From Azorinus chamasolen (taxonomy: Eukaryota > Mollusca > Bivalvia > Cardiida > Solecurtidae), in NCBI GenBank assembly GCA_963576725.1, contig OY755246.1:77383475-77447474 (forward strand): DNA of 64,000 bases, read 5' to 3'. The translations under genes and the position numbers were made by a program. Each line of letters opens with the position of its first letter. Position 1 is the first letter of the stretch. Under the pieces are notes generated by a model. The model saw nothing but the letters and a program-made list of their open reading frames with translations. It searched no databases and was not told the origin of the DNA. Positions 51,656-62,199 of this stretch are shown here, piece after piece.

Positions 51656-52007
51656 ACATATGTTTACTCATAAGGCGGTCGTGTTAGAGTGGGTTAATGC
51701 TATATAAATGCACATGTATACATAACAAAGACATTATTCGGAGTACCGGTCGGAACAGACACCCAGTGGTACTGTGCATTAAATAACATTTAAATATATT
51801 ACACCATTGGATGAACACGAGTACAGGCTCCGACATTTTAAAACAACTCAGTAATTTTCTAATCTCGGACCCAGAGCCAGTGCTCACTAATATTTTGAAT
51901 CTAAATATGAGACTGAAACTTTATGAGACTGAAACTTTAGAACTCTAAACACGGTTGTTTTTAAAATAGTTATCTAAACTGTGTTCTACATGTAGACTTG
52001 TTCATCA

Positions 52008-52086
52008 TCAGCAGCAGCAGCAACAGCAGCAGCAGCATCGTCTTCTTCTTCTTCTTCTTCTTCTTCTTCTTTTTCTTCTTCATCAA
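52008..52086. repeat. (CAG)n and (CTT)n microsatellites
   Basis: AGCAGCAGCAGCAACAGCAG tract followed by TCTTCTTCTTCTTCTTCTTC. Confidence 0.95.
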
Positions 52087-52095
52087 GATCAATAT

Positions 52096-52262
52096 ATTAA
52101 TAACCACTATTTGTCTCGTCAGTGTCTACTCTGGTTGCTGATGGAACATAAAAGATCTGATTCTACAAATTCTGACATGGATAAAACTCCTTTGTGTTCA
52201 TATGTCATTAATAACCATGATGTTATTATTTTGATATGAATATTCATGGGGTAAATGGTTAA
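52096..52262 (-). mobile_element. A MITE, reverse, right hairpin arm only
   Basis: CGTCAGTGTCTACTCTGGTTGC, body and end GGGGTAAATGGTTAA. Confidence 0.65.
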
Positions 52263-52342
52263 ACATATATCAGACCAAGCGATATTAAGAACAAACTACT
52301 GAAATGTAGGGTCGTCCATGGTATAGGTTTGGGTGATTTCAG

Positions 52343-52587
52343 TTAAGCATTGAATTCATGAATATTCATGTAAGAAATGATGTCATCGTGAATATTAACT
52401 AAATTCTTTTTTTACCTTGGCATATCAACACAAAATGTGTTACCATGGCAAAAACTGTAGACTCAAACATCATGTCACAAGCAAACAGAGCAGACCCAAA
52501 TCACACGGCACTTACAGGAGAGGTACTGATCTGGGGTACACCGTTTCAAAAGGCGCAAAAAGACGTATACATGGAGAAAACAGTTAA
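52343..52587 (+). mobile_element. A MITE, tail-to-tail pair, first copy
   Basis: TTAAGCATTGAATTCATG...ACATGGAGAAAACAGTTAA. Hairpin damaged (CACTTACAGGAGAGG). Confidence 0.75.
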
Positions 52588-52815
52588 CCTTTTACTCCAT
52601 AAAAACGCCTTTGTACGCCTTTGCAAACAGAGCAGACCCAGATTAGACGGCCCCTGTAGGAGCCGTCTGATCAGGGTCTTCTCTGTTTGCTGATGATATA
52701 ATATACATGTAGATATGTGTCTGCCATGGATAACACTGCATGTGACCATGTGCTATTATAACAAATCAATCCAATTAATATTCATGACGTCATTATATCT
52801 ACATGTATATTTGTG
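52584..52815 (-). mobile_element. A MITE, tail-to-tail pair, second copy
   Basis: Starts on the same TTAA (CCTTTTACTCCATAAAAACG). Hairpin about 52622-52691 with centre GGCCCCTGTAGGAGCC. Confidence 0.8.
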
Positions 52816-53137
52816 GATTTACGATTAAATATAGAGGTGAAAGTAGTTTAGGTCACAATGACCAGTAGAAGAGTAGCTGTCAGAATATCGGAATAAAAGA
52901 TAATGAGATAGGAAAAAGATCTGACCCATGGGATATGGTTGAGACGACTTGTTCCATACAAAATGCAAATAATAACATATAGCTATAAATTCATTATTTC
53001 TATTGGCTCTGTGTTGTGTTGATGATTACGGTCCGTTTCTGCCAACTGTGGGTTAATTGGACGACGCCAGATAGAGAGGAGCAACCCGGGCGTGTTGCCC
53101 TACTCTAATTGATTATCGACAGAGTTTCTCTGGTTAT

Positions 53138-53366
53138 TTAACCCATTCCTCCATATGCTATTTTTAGACTCAACCTCTTTGAATAAATCTACCGAAAAGG
53201 AGCATTTACTAGAGAAAAGGAAAAGTTTAGAATTGTGTAGTTTTGAAACCATTGTGATAAATAGAGCATTTGCTCCTATAGGAGCAACTGCTCTATTTAT
53301 CACAATGGTTTCATTAGGTGATTTTACAGAGGCGTAGAAAGGCGTATTTATGGAGGAAAGGGTTAA
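53138..53366 (+). mobile_element. D/A chimeric MITE
   Basis: Left end, body and hairpin are D (TTAACCCATTCCTCCATATG; gtgataaatagagcatttgc; centre TTGCTCCTATAGGAGCAA). The right end is A (GCGTAGAAAGGCGTATTTAT, then GGAGGAAAGGGTTAA) rather than the D end. Confidence 0.8.
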
Positions 53367-53548
53367 TTGAATATCCATTAACCTATTTTCATCAGATACA
53401 AATTTTAAAGGAATTGTTGGCTTAGACAAAACTGTATGCTCGGATCTATACACACTCACAAACAAACAGAGCAGATCCTGATAGACGGCTCATTAAGAAG
53501 CCGTCTGATCTGGATCTACTCCGTTCGCAAATAATGAAGGAAATGCCC
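53363..53548 (+). mobile_element. A-like MITE
   Basis: Shares the TTAA of the chimera. Hairpin about 53463-53530 (AACAGAGCAGATCCTG...GGATCTACTCCGTTCGC) with centre GGCTCATTAAGAAGCC. Confidence 0.6.
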
Positions 53549-53859
53549 AATCAGGACGCATTAACCTCTCATTGTATGGCAACGAATGCCCATAAGTTTT
53601 CCGTATTCGGAAGTCGTTCCAAGTCAAATGTAATTTGAAGTATAATAACCCTTTGTTCATTTATGTTGTCCTTGTTTTTTATATATACCCAAAATCATTT
53701 TCACTAGGTCTGGAAAAAATTTAAAGACTCAGTACTGAAGTTTGTTTGTAATTGGGCATTTATTTTCAAAACAACATATGAAACAAACACACAAATCTGA
53801 CTCTATAATACAGGCAAACTGTCGAAAACATAAATATAATGAATATTAATAAACCTAAA

Positions 53860-53957
53860 GAGTAATAACATATCCAATAATTGGTTTAAAAATAAATCAA
53901 ATTAATATTCATGGTGTCATCATTTCTAACATAAATAATCAAGAAGTAAACCGTTAA
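53860..53957 (-). mobile_element. A body fragment, reverse
   Basis: ATCAAATTAATATTCATGG-TGTCATC, end AAGAAGTAAACCGTTAA. Confidence 0.55.
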
Positions 53958-53999
53958 ACATGGACATTGATTGCAAATGAACCCCACTGAACCGGTCGT

Positions 54000-54228
54000 T
54001 TAACCCATTCCCTAGTATTGACGCCTTTTGACCTTTATGTAAAAGTCACTTTTTGCAACCATTGTGATAAATAGAGCATTTGCTCAATAGGAGCAAATGT
54101 TGTATTTACCACAGTTGTTTCAGAACCAAACAATTCTTACATTTTCCTTTTCTCTTGTAAATGCTCCTTTCCAGTAGATGTATTCAAAGATGGTGTGTCT
54201 AAAAGTAGCCTATGAGAGAATGTGTTAA
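54000..54228 (-). mobile_element. D MITE, reverse
   Basis: TTAACCCATTCCCTAGTATT...GAGAGAATGTGTTAA. Hairpin centre TTGCTCAATAGGAGCAA. Confidence 0.75.
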
Positions 54229-54239
54229 TAATGTAACTT

Positions 54240-54460
54240 TTATATCTTTTAGGCAGTTAGTTGCTAAATGCAGGGTGAACGTCATGGAGCTTTCTTTCTG
54301 TACTACTTTCTCTCTGTATTTAGCGGGGAAACTTTATCGTTTCATCTGGTTCCAAACTGTATTTCACATCGTTTACGTTTAGAGAAGACATTGAAAGAAA
54401 AGTCCATCCTGGAATTGCAGACGAAAATTATTTGGCGCCAATAACTGTTAATACTTCATC
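54240..54460. mobile_element. E hairpin remnant followed by B right half
   Basis: GGCAGTTAGTTGCTAAATGC with the centre lost; then TCATCTGGTTCCAAACTG and the B end GCAGACGAAAATTATTTGGC. Confidence 0.5.
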
Positions 54461-54594
54461 TGCAAGTCAAATGCATCCGCACATAAATACGTCTGAATAG
54501 TTTTGAAAATATTCTAGTCTGATATAAAATCCTCAATAATGATATTCGTAGCATGTTTATTATGTGATAATGTTGATGAAATCTAGAACTTAAC

Positions 54595-54672
54595 AAAAAC
54601 TGATGTTACTGTGAAGCCTTTGCAGACAGATTAGATCCAGATGACGAATCTAACCAGGATCCAAACTCATCC
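54595..54672. mobile_element. B/L hairpin with central deletion
   Basis: TTTGCAGACAGATTAGATCC-AGATGACG then TAACCAGGATCCAAACTC. Confidence 0.45.
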
Positions 54673-54757
54673 CCTGGTCTTCAGCTGGGAACGAAAAACG
54701 AGTCAAACATACTATTACTTTCAGAATTTTAGAAAATGGCAAACACACTCATTAATA

Positions 54758-54930
54758 TTAACCCTTATCCTGCTAAAAATTGATGTCCGCTGAAATGTTG
54801 GTTCGTTACAAAATGTTCTTGTCGATTTCGTTAAGAAATTTTGAACAAACTATTGACCGAGTGCCAGACAGCTTGAATCCTGATGAGACGCCGAGGTACT
54901 TCATCTGGATCCAAGCTGTTTGTAAACGTC
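54758..54930 (+). mobile_element. L element
   Basis: TTAACCCTTATCCTGCT start; GAACAAACTATTGACCGAG, hairpin CAGACAGCTTGAATCCTG...GATCCAAGCTGTTTG with the right inner arm shortened. Confidence 0.65.
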
Positions 54931-54944
54931 CGTCAGATCGCGAA

Positions 54945-55193
54945 TAGCCCTTTTTTACTATATGAATATTCATGTAAGAAATAATGACATCATAAGTATT
55001 AGTTTTTTTTAAATAGCACATAGAGTAATACATGACCATAACAGAAAATGTATCTATATTATATCTATATTACAAACAAGCAAATAAGCAAACAGAGCAG
55101 ACCCTGATCAGACGGCTCCTACAGGAGCCGTCTGATCCTGGTCTACTCTGTTTGCAAAGCATGTACATGCGTATTTATGGAGTAAAAGGTTAC
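54945..55193 (+). mobile_element. A MITE
   Basis: TGAATATTCATGTAAGAAAT body; hairpin 55088-55155 with centre GGCTCCTACAGGAGCC; end TTATGGAGTAAAAGGTTA. Confidence 0.8.
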
Positions 55194-55229
55194 CTTACTG
55201 TCTATCTGCGGAAGATGTTCACAATTATT

Positions 55230-55310
55230 GACTGAGTATCAAATAGCTAACACCCTAATGGCATGCCGAGTTACTCGGCGTCAGATCAGGCCCCAGTCTA
55301 TTTGTAAATG
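55230..55310. mobile_element. L/K-type hairpin
   Basis: ATCAAATAGCTAACACCC...GGCCCCAGTCTATTTG with centre GCCGAGTTACTCGGCG. Confidence 0.5.
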
Positions 55311-55569
55311 CCATTTACTTGTAGTTTGAGTTTTGCGTAAACAGACTAGTTACTGGTTACAAGGCACCGGGCTGCTTGGTAAATCAGTTTACATTCGGAA
55401 ATTCACCCTAACGTCAAAGACTTGTTAATGGACGCGGAAAGCACACGTCACAGATATATTCCAGAACCCAATATGTTTATTTGTAGAACCAGACGCTCAA
55501 TCCTATGTATAAACACAATGCTGCAAATACGACTGATGTTTGTTATTTGAGCTGAGGCCAGAGTACCAA

Positions 55570-55766
55570 CTCTTTATCCTGCTGATGAAATAAACGATGT
55601 CTCCTCAAATTCTAATCAAGAGAAAATCATACTTACTTCTAACGTGTTAAAACGTTTGAGAATTATTGGTCAAGTGTCAAATAACTTGGAACCCGATGAG
55701 ATGCCGAGTCACTCGGTATCTAGTCTACGTCCAAGTTGTTTGGATTAGCTCAATAAGGATAAACCT
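55570..55766 (+). mobile_element. L element
   Basis: CTTTATCCTGCTGATG..., CAAGTGTCAAATAACTTGG...GTCCAAGTTGTTTGG, centre GCCGAGTCACTCGGT, end AATAAGGATAAACC. Confidence 0.6.
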
Positions 55767-55794
55767 TTGTAATGCTGTGCAAATTGAGGCCCCC

Positions 55795-56020
55795 TTAACC
55801 CTTTAGGTACAATACATAAATCTATTGGTATTTGCAAACAGTGTGGACCAAGATCAGGGTCTTCAACAAACTCTGTAATGTTTGTCATTCAGAATATGTT
55901 CGCAAATAAAACCGTTTCTACTGAAAGGCTTCATTGATTCTGGTATTTGAAACCAGTACAGAACCAAATCAGAGGGCTCCTAAAGGAACCATCTGATCAG
56001 GGTCTGCTCTGTTTGCCATT
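55795..56020. mobile_element. Two K-type hairpins
   Basis: 55837-55886 lacks its centre (GTGGACCAAGATCAGGGTC). 55950-56017 is fuller, with centre GGGCTCCTAAAGGAACC. Confidence 0.55.
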
Positions 56021-56150
56021 TAGAATCTTTTCGCAAAGTATACCCGTTCCTACTGAATGGGTTCTGCTGTTAAGCAGTGATGGACGATTCCATTTTGTAA
56101 ATTAAGCATTCAAGTGATTAAACCTCGTCTGGGTTACAGAAATCGACACT

Positions 56151-56412
56151 TTAACTCTTTACTCTTTGGATATTCCTTCATGTATATTCATGTAAGAAAT
56201 AATGACATCATGAATGTTAATTACATTCATTTTGATAATATCATATGAACATAGGATATGTTGGCCATGGCAGAAACTATAAAGTCATATTTATATTTTT
56301 TTATTAAGCAATCAGAGCAGACCCTTATCAGACGGCTCCTATAGGAGCCGTCTGATCTGGGTCTACTCTTTTTGCAAATGCGTAGAAAGGCGTATTTATT
56401 GAGTAAATGTTC
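56151..56412 (+). mobile_element. A MITE
   Basis: TTAACTCTTTACTCTTTGG...TATTGAGTAAATGTTCA. Hairpin 56308-56375 with centre GGCTCCTATAGGAGCC. An L right half in reverse (CCAGGATCCAAACTGTTTG) follows at once. Confidence 0.8.
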
Positions 56413-56659
56413 ACCAGGATCCAAACTGTTTGACACCTTGTCAATAGTTTCTCAAAAGCGTGTGTCATAAAGTCGGTCAATATTTTCTCAAAATCTGGAT
56501 GGAATCGGAAGGAGTCCAAATTCAACAGATCAAAATTTAAACAGATGTTGTTTTTCACAATGGCGTATGAGTTAAGATTAGTGTTGTTAAGTAAAGGAAA
56601 TATAATCAATTAGCAAATATTTCTCTATAGCAATTCTCAGAATTTACACAATTTGTTCA

Positions 56660-56790
56660 TAATAACCCTTCTCATGCTAAACGAGATTTGACTCGCATTT
56701 GCAAACAGCTTGGATTCAGATGAGACGCCGAGTAACTCGGCGTCTCTTCAGTATCCAAGCTTTTTGACGTTCGGCCTATAGTTTGTTTCA
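56660..56790 (+). mobile_element. L element
   Basis: AACCCTTCTCATGCTAAACG; hairpin CAAACAGCTTGGATTCAG...CAGTATCCAAGCTTTTTG with centre GCCGAGTAACTCGGC. Confidence 0.65.
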
Positions 56791-56931
56791 AGCTTGCACG
56801 GATGGAATATGACATGATAGGTTTTTAGAGGTTTTTATTGTTTCAATATAAGAGATTGATGAAATAAATGCGTTTGTTTACCTTAAGGAAAGCTACAAGA
56901 AGTGGAAATTGAAAATGTAAATCAGACCTCC

Positions 56932-57143
56932 TTAACCCTTCCGCTGCCAATGTCGCATCTCTGATTACCTATGCAAACAGTTTGGATCCAGATGAGACGC
57001 CGAGTAACTCGGCGTCTCATCAGGATCCAAACTGTTTGTTAATGTTAATGTTTTTGAAACAAAAAAATAAGAAAGCTAAAGAAATGAAAATTGTAGCAGA
57101 CGACAAAGTTTGCAGACGACAAAATTTGGCAGCGAAAGAGTTA
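56932..57143 (+). mobile_element. B MITE, complete, reference copy
   Basis: TTAACCCTTCCGCTGCCAAT...TTGGCAGCGAAAGAGTTAA. Hairpin 56974-57038 with centre GCCGAGTAACTCGGC and the A-A mismatch at CCAGATG/CATCAGG. GCAGACGACAAA occurs twice near the right end. Confidence 0.9.
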
Positions 57144-57154
57144 ACGTTCATTTA

Positions 57155-57316
57155 AGCATGAATCGATCACCTCATGAATATTCATAAACTGATCTTTATA
57201 CGGATTTGACTTGGACAAAAACTGCAGGATCAGATTATGCAATTTCATAAGCAAACAGAGCAGATCCAAATCAGATCTGGGTCTGCTCTCTTTGCCATGG
57301 TGTGAACTGCGTTAAC
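57155..57316 (+). mobile_element. A-like MITE with centre-deleted hairpin
   Basis: CTCATGAATATTCATAAACTG body; CAGATCCAAATCAGATCTGG-GTCTGC joins the arms; end GTGAACTGCGTTAA. Confidence 0.6.
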
Positions 57317-57357
57317 GTGAAAGAAATAAGACAAATAAATACCATAGTACTCCTAAT

Positions 57358-57690
57358 TTAACCCTTTACCTAATGAATATTCATGTAAGAAATAATGACA
57401 TCAGTGGATATTATTAGTTGAATTTCCACTGTGGTATATGAAAACAAAATTGTTCGAACATAGCAAAAAAGTGTAGAATCATATTTAAAGTAAAACCGCG
57501 ATTATTCGAAATTTCAAATACGTAATATTATTAAGACACATGACAGCTGAACCATTTCCCTGTTCTATGTTTATTCCAAATTCCATTATCTACTGCATAT
57601 TCATGGACAAAATGGTTATGGTGAAATATGACAGGTGGAATACTGTAGCCATTTTAGAAAGTAAAGAAATATAACTATCGAATAAGGCAT
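57358..57690 (+). mobile_element. Chain of three truncated elements: A, E2, M
   Basis: A left half (TTAACCCTTTACCTAATG, to about 57487) runs into E2 left end (GTAAAACCGCGATTATTCG) and then into the M left half (CCCTGTTCTATGTTTATTCC), each cut before its hairpin. Confidence 0.6.
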
Positions 57691-57862
57691 TTTTACGCGT
57701 GACCCCACACCCCATTAAGGCATTGATACGCCTTGCCCACACCCCGTTATGGCATTGTTACGCGCGACTCACATCCCGTTAAGGCATTGTTACACGTGAC
57801 CCACATCCCGTTAAGGCATTGTTACATGTACGCGTGACCCACGTCCCGTTAAGCGCGAGCTG
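57690..57862 (+). repeat. 32-33 bp minisatellite, about 5 copies
   Basis: GTTACGCGTGACCCACATCC + CGTTAAGGCATT with small length changes. L-type sequence follows to 57912. Confidence 0.85.
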
Positions 57863-57939
57863 ACTCGCATTTACAAACAGTTTGGATCCAGATGAGACAC
57901 CGGATAACAACATAGTAGTAAACCTTTAACTTGTATACA

Positions 57940-58262
57940 GAACAACATGTCTTAAGCGACATTACATTGACTGGACACAATAATCTTAACCCTTCTATTG
58001 CTGAATCTTGAGATACATTTCTCCTTCTTTACCCATGCCCTGTTGTAGAATTACATATATCTTCACTGTGTACAAGTATTTATCTGTACAATCACTGCTG
58101 TGGAGTGCACTGGTTGCATAATCAACTTGTAAATAGTGCAGACCCTGATGAGACAGCTCCTGCAGGAGCTGTCTCATCTGGGTCTTCACTATTTACAGGT
58201 AGGTACATGTATATTGACGTGAATAGTAAATGAAGGGTTAAAATGCAAGTGGCTGCTTAGCC
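57940..58262. mobile_element. E1 left half interrupted by a nested C element
   Basis: ACAGAACAACATGTCTTAAGC ... ACACAATAATC then TTAA; after the nested copy it resumes AATGCAAGTGGCTGCTTAG. Confidence 0.7.
57986..58241 (-). mobile_element. C MITE, complete, nested in E1
   Basis: TTAACCCTTCTATTGCT...AGTAAATGAAGGGTTAA. Hairpin centre CAGCTCCTGCAGGAGCTG. The micro-frame (57995-58189, minus) is open for 64 codons. Confidence 0.85.
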
Positions 58263-58465
58263 ATTTACTCTATGTATATTCATGTATGAACTGGTGACAT
58301 CATGGATATTAATTAGCTTATTTTCTGTAATAAAACTTGATAACATGATTTTTATTGCCATGTCAGAATCTCCACTCATATCTATATCATCTCATAAGCA
58401 GACAAAGCAGACCCTGATCTGGGTCTTCTCTGTTTGAAAAGGCGTACTTATGGAGTAAAGGGTTA
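58258..58465 (+). mobile_element. A MITE with centre-deleted hairpin
   Basis: ATTCATGTATGAACTGGTG body; arms joined as AGACCCTGATCTGGGTCTTC; end TATGGAGTAAAGGGTTA. Confidence 0.7.
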
Positions 58466-58469
58466 TTTC

Positions 58470-58649
58470 AGGACAACCGTGATGCAGAAAACTCCTACAG
58501 GAACTTTTTTCATCATGATTGACCTGCATTAAGCTACCAGATGCCTTGTATACCCATAATTAGACCTGCATTAAGCTACCAGAAGCATTGCATACCCATA
58601 ACTAGACATGTACATGTATTACATGGTCGCTTAAAGGCAGCTCTTACTG
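58470..58649 (+). mobile_element. E1 right half with a 55-bp duplication
   Basis: ACTCCTACAGGAAC centre; GACCTGCATTAAGCTACCAG to ACCCATAA is present twice; end GGTCGCTTAAAGGCAGC. Confidence 0.65.
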
Positions 58650-59060
58650 CACAAGCATCTACAAACGGAGTAGCCCGAATAAATCTACGTCTTATCAGGA
58701 TCCAAACTGCGTGATGACGTATTTGTTTGTTGAAAAAAAATGGAAGAAATTCAAAGACAAAATAATTTTGTAGCACGGCAAATTTCGTGGCGGCGGCAGG
58801 ATTGTTTTTACCCATCAGTGCCCAGTGCCCTTTAAAATGACATAGGAGCACGGTCTGCACTGTTTGTTGCACCCATCAATGTTAATGGCTTATTCCAACA
58901 GTTTGTTTTGTTTGCCCCATCCCCCATGAACAATGGATAGGTCCCAAAGTAAGATCTGGACGGGGTTTCTTAAATATTATTGGACTAATTGGGTTACAAT
59001 AAAATAAATATGCAGTAATGTTGTTATCTTAAATAATATTACCACCAAGGCACCCTTTAA
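58650..59060. other. B and N fragments, otherwise unassigned
   Basis: 58660-58720 is a decayed B stem (CTTATCAGGATCCAAACTG). 58850-58875 is a K/B arm (GTCTGCACTGTTTGTTGC). 58935-58960 matches the N body in reverse (CCCAAAGTAAGATC). Confidence 0.4.
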
Positions 59061-59079
59061 AACCTTTTGAACACGTTAT

Positions 59080-59215
59080 ATTGCATACTAACAAGCGCTT
59101 TTATATGTTGTGCCTATTACACCATGTTTATATGGTGTATCTATTACACCTTTGTTTTATATGTTGTGCCTATATTGCACCCTGTTTATATGGTGTGCCT
59201 GTTACTTCCTGTTGC
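59080..59215 (+). repeat. Short 22-26 bp array
   Basis: TTATATGTTGTGCCTATTAC-ACC repeated about five times with ATGGTG variants. Confidence 0.7.
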
Positions 59216-59219
59216 TCCA

Positions 59220-59470
59220 TTAACCATTTTCCTGTTCAAAAATAAAGTAATAAGAAATAATGACGTCATGAGTATTTATTACTGAACATTTTTAAGGGCG
59301 TTTATACACATGATGTTTTGGTATTGGTAGAAACTATAGAATCATATCTATATAAGTCCATGAGCAAACAGAGTAGACCCTGATCAGACGGCTCATATAG
59401 GACCCGCCTGATCTGGGTCTACTCTCTTTGCAAATGTGTGAAAAGGCGTTTATGTGAAGGAAAGGGTTAA
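59220..59470 (+). mobile_element. A MITE
   Basis: TTAACCATTTTCCTGTTC...GAAGGAAAGGGTTAA. Hairpin 59364-59431 with centre GGCTCATATAGGACCC. Confidence 0.8.
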
Positions 59471-59530
59471 ACAAAACGAACACCTACTGCTGAAACATTT
59501 TAGATAATCCCATGCTTGAAGAGTATTCGT

Positions 59531-59786
59531 TTAACGTTCTCTCTGTTATATATTAATGTAAGAAATACTGACATCATGAATATATATTGTTTTAGCTGAT
59601 TTTGTTTATAAAGACATATGTATACATGTTTTTTCTGGAATTGACAGAAAGAGTCTGATCTATCATCATTTTATAAGTAAACTGAACAGTTGTTGATCGG
59701 ATGGTTCCTACAGGGGTCAACTGATCTGGATCTAGTCTAGTATGTTTGCAAAGGCGTAAAAACGCTTGTATAAAGGAAAGGGATAA
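59531..59786 (+). mobile_element. A MITE
   Basis: TTAACGTTCTCTCTGTTATA...TATAAAGGAAAGGGATAA. Hairpin centre TGGTTCCTACAGGGGTC. An A body fragment follows to 59860. Confidence 0.65.
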
Positions 59787-59899
59787 ATTAATGACATCAT
59801 GCTTTTTTTTAAAATATTTAATAGCTAATTTATTTTATCGACGATGGCATGTGAACATAGGCTGAATTCTTTAATTTTTCAAATTATACACTATTTAGA

Positions 59900-60700
59900 G
59901 TTAACCCTTTGAATTCTGTACATTCATAGTGTAAAGGTCAAACAGTATCGTTGAAATGTTGTACAATCAAAGTAAAATGGTCTACCAGTCTACATTGTAC
60001 TTGGAATGTTGTACAATCATAGTGACATGGTCCATTATAATCTTTTTGAATGGTGTACATTTATTGTTGAATGGTCCACCAGTACCCTTTAAATGGTGTA
60101 CATTTATTGTGGAATGGTCAATCAGTCTACTTGGAATGTTATATATTCAGTCTACCTGCATGAAATGTTGTATATTCATAGTGGAATGGTCCATCAATTT
60201 CCTTTGAATGTTGTTCAATCATCATGGAATTGTCAATCAGTCTACTTCGAATGTTGTATATTCATCGTGGAATGATACATCAACATCCTTTGAATGTTAT
60301 ACATTTATAGTTAAATGCTTTATCAGTCTACACTGTACTTTGAATGTTTTACATTTATAATGAAATGGTCCTTCAGCATCCTTTGAATGTTGTATAGTCA
60401 TAGTGGAATGGTCCATGATATATATATCTTTTGAATGTTTAATATACATTCATAGTTAAATGATCTGTCAATATTCATTGAATGCTGAACATTCGTAGTG
60501 GAATGGTCCGACAGTTTCCTTAGAATGTTGTACATTCATAGTGAAATGATTTGTCAATATTCTTTGAATGTTGATTATTCATAGTGGAATGGTCAATGAA
60601 TATCCCTGGACTGTTATACATTCATGATGGAATGGTCTATCAGCATTCTTTGAATGTTGTATATCCATAGTGGAATGGTCAACAAATATTCACATAAAAC
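59900..60700 (+). repeat. Degenerate minisatellite, unit about 60 bp
   Basis: Repeating GAATGTTGTACATTCATAGT-GGAATGGTC with spacers ending CATCCTTT or TCTACTT; about 13 diverged copies. Confidence 0.8.
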
Positions 60701-60750
60701 AACAGAGACTAGTCAAAATGATAGTTTTAAATTGCTTAAGTATTTTAAAT

Positions 60751-60830
60751 GCCTGCAGGGGCCCTCTGATCCGGGTCTTCACTGTTCGCGAATGCCAGTA
60801 CACTGTTTCTCATTCATAGGATTAAGGTCG
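60751..60830 (+). mobile_element. K right half
   Basis: GCAGGGGCCCTCTGATCCGG-GTCTTCACTG from the palindrome centre outward. Confidence 0.5.
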
Positions 60831-60902
60831 TACATGACACTTTCATCGTATTGATAGCACGAGTGTGGGTATGAATGAATCTTTATATTCATTTAAGAAA
60901 TA

Positions 60903-61097
60903 CAGAGGTCCAGATAAGATGCGCAAATATCAACATTTTCAAAAATAACTCCTTTATTTCTCCACCAAACCCTATACTGTGACCACCCTTTAGAATCGTC
61001 TCGAAGAGACGATTCTAAAGAGTGGTCAAAGTATATGATGTTTGGTGGGGAAATAACGATTTTAGTATATGGGTATGTACCATTATCTGCAGCTCTG
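60903..61097. mobile_element. F MITE, complete
   Basis: CAGAGGTCCAGATAAGATGC...CCATTATCTGCAGCTCTG. Hairpin ccaccaaaccctatactgtg with centre AATCGTCTCGAAGAGACGATT. Confidence 0.8.
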
Positions 61098-61221
61098 AAA
61101 TACATTAACCAGTGGAAAACTTTTACATGTATTTATAATGGCGTATGTACACTTGGATATTTTTGTTGGTTGGTTGTATTGATAAACGACCGTTTATGCC
61201 TACCATCGGCTAATTGGAGGC

Positions 61222-61310
61222 CCCAGAGAGAGAGAAAGAGAGAGAGGGGGTTGGGGGAGGTGGAGAAAAAGAGAGAGAGGTGGATAGAGAGAGAGGTGGA
61301 TAGAGAAACC
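61222..61310. repeat. (GA)n-rich stretch
   Basis: GAGAGAGAGAAAGAGAGAGAG and GGTGGATAGAGAGAGAGG repeats. Confidence 0.9.
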
Positions 61311-61635
61311 CAGGCGCGACGCCCATTTCTTATTACCGATAGCGTTTATCTGGTTCTTTTAGATGCCCAGTGTAAAGCAATGATAATAATAATAATACTA
61401 ATCTTTATTTCCTCCAATGTATGAGAGAGCATATCAACACACATACATACATAAATAGACATGTGCACAATGGCAAACATTTATAATTAGACAGACAAAC
61501 ATTGAACACACAGCATTATAAACATTAACTATTCATGGAACCCAGGATCCCTGGTATTGTAGTCGAGTGCGTTAACTTCACGATCACGTTCACCTGTGTT
61601 CTGAAGTTGGAATAAATTGTAGAGTTGGACCCATT

Positions 61636-62075
61636 ATATAGGATCCGTCAGATCTGGGTGTACTCTGTTTGCAAAGGTCTGCAAAAACGTTTGAATATGA
61701 GAAAGAGGTGCTGGACGACACTATTTCGCTCCCCTGAGTAGTCAGTCCAGTGCTTTGTTTAGTGAAAGAAAATACTGACTATATTTTACAATGAATTAAG
61801 CCTTTTTTAATTAATATTCATGTCTGAAATAATAACTGTATGAATATTAATTAGCTAAATGTTGCACTCCCTAATGGCAGCCACAGTGTGGTCCTTACAC
61901 ATACTTTGTGAATGTCACGTAAGATATAAAGACATGCTGAATATTAATTACATGTTTTTTATGATTTAGGGTGTTTTAGCCATGGCAAAATCAACAGAAC
62001 CTGATCGAATGGCTCCTTCAGCTACAAGAACTGTCTGATCTAGTTCTACTCTGTTTTTAAATGTTAAAATGCGTA
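61636..62075 (+). mobile_element. Fragments of three A elements
   Basis: 61636-61706: right half (GATCTGGGTGTACTCTG). 61795-61885: left body (TTAATATTCATGTCTGAAAT). 61900-62075: second body with hairpin ACAGAACCTGATCGAATGG-CTCCTTCAGC. Confidence 0.55.
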
Positions 62076-62094
62076 TCGACGTTGAAAGAGGTCT

Positions 62095-62195
62095 ATACAA
62101 GCAGGTGGTTTCTTAATACATTACGAAAATAATAGGGAAAGCTACTAGTGGAGCTTTCTTCATTACGTTCGTTCTGCATTACGCTACCTTCTGTT
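62095..62195. mobile_element. E hairpin, ends lost
   Basis: CAAGCAGGTGGTTTCTTAAT...CATTACGCTACCTTC with centre AAGCTACTAGTGGAGCTT. Confidence 0.6.
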
Positions 62196-62199
62196 TGTT

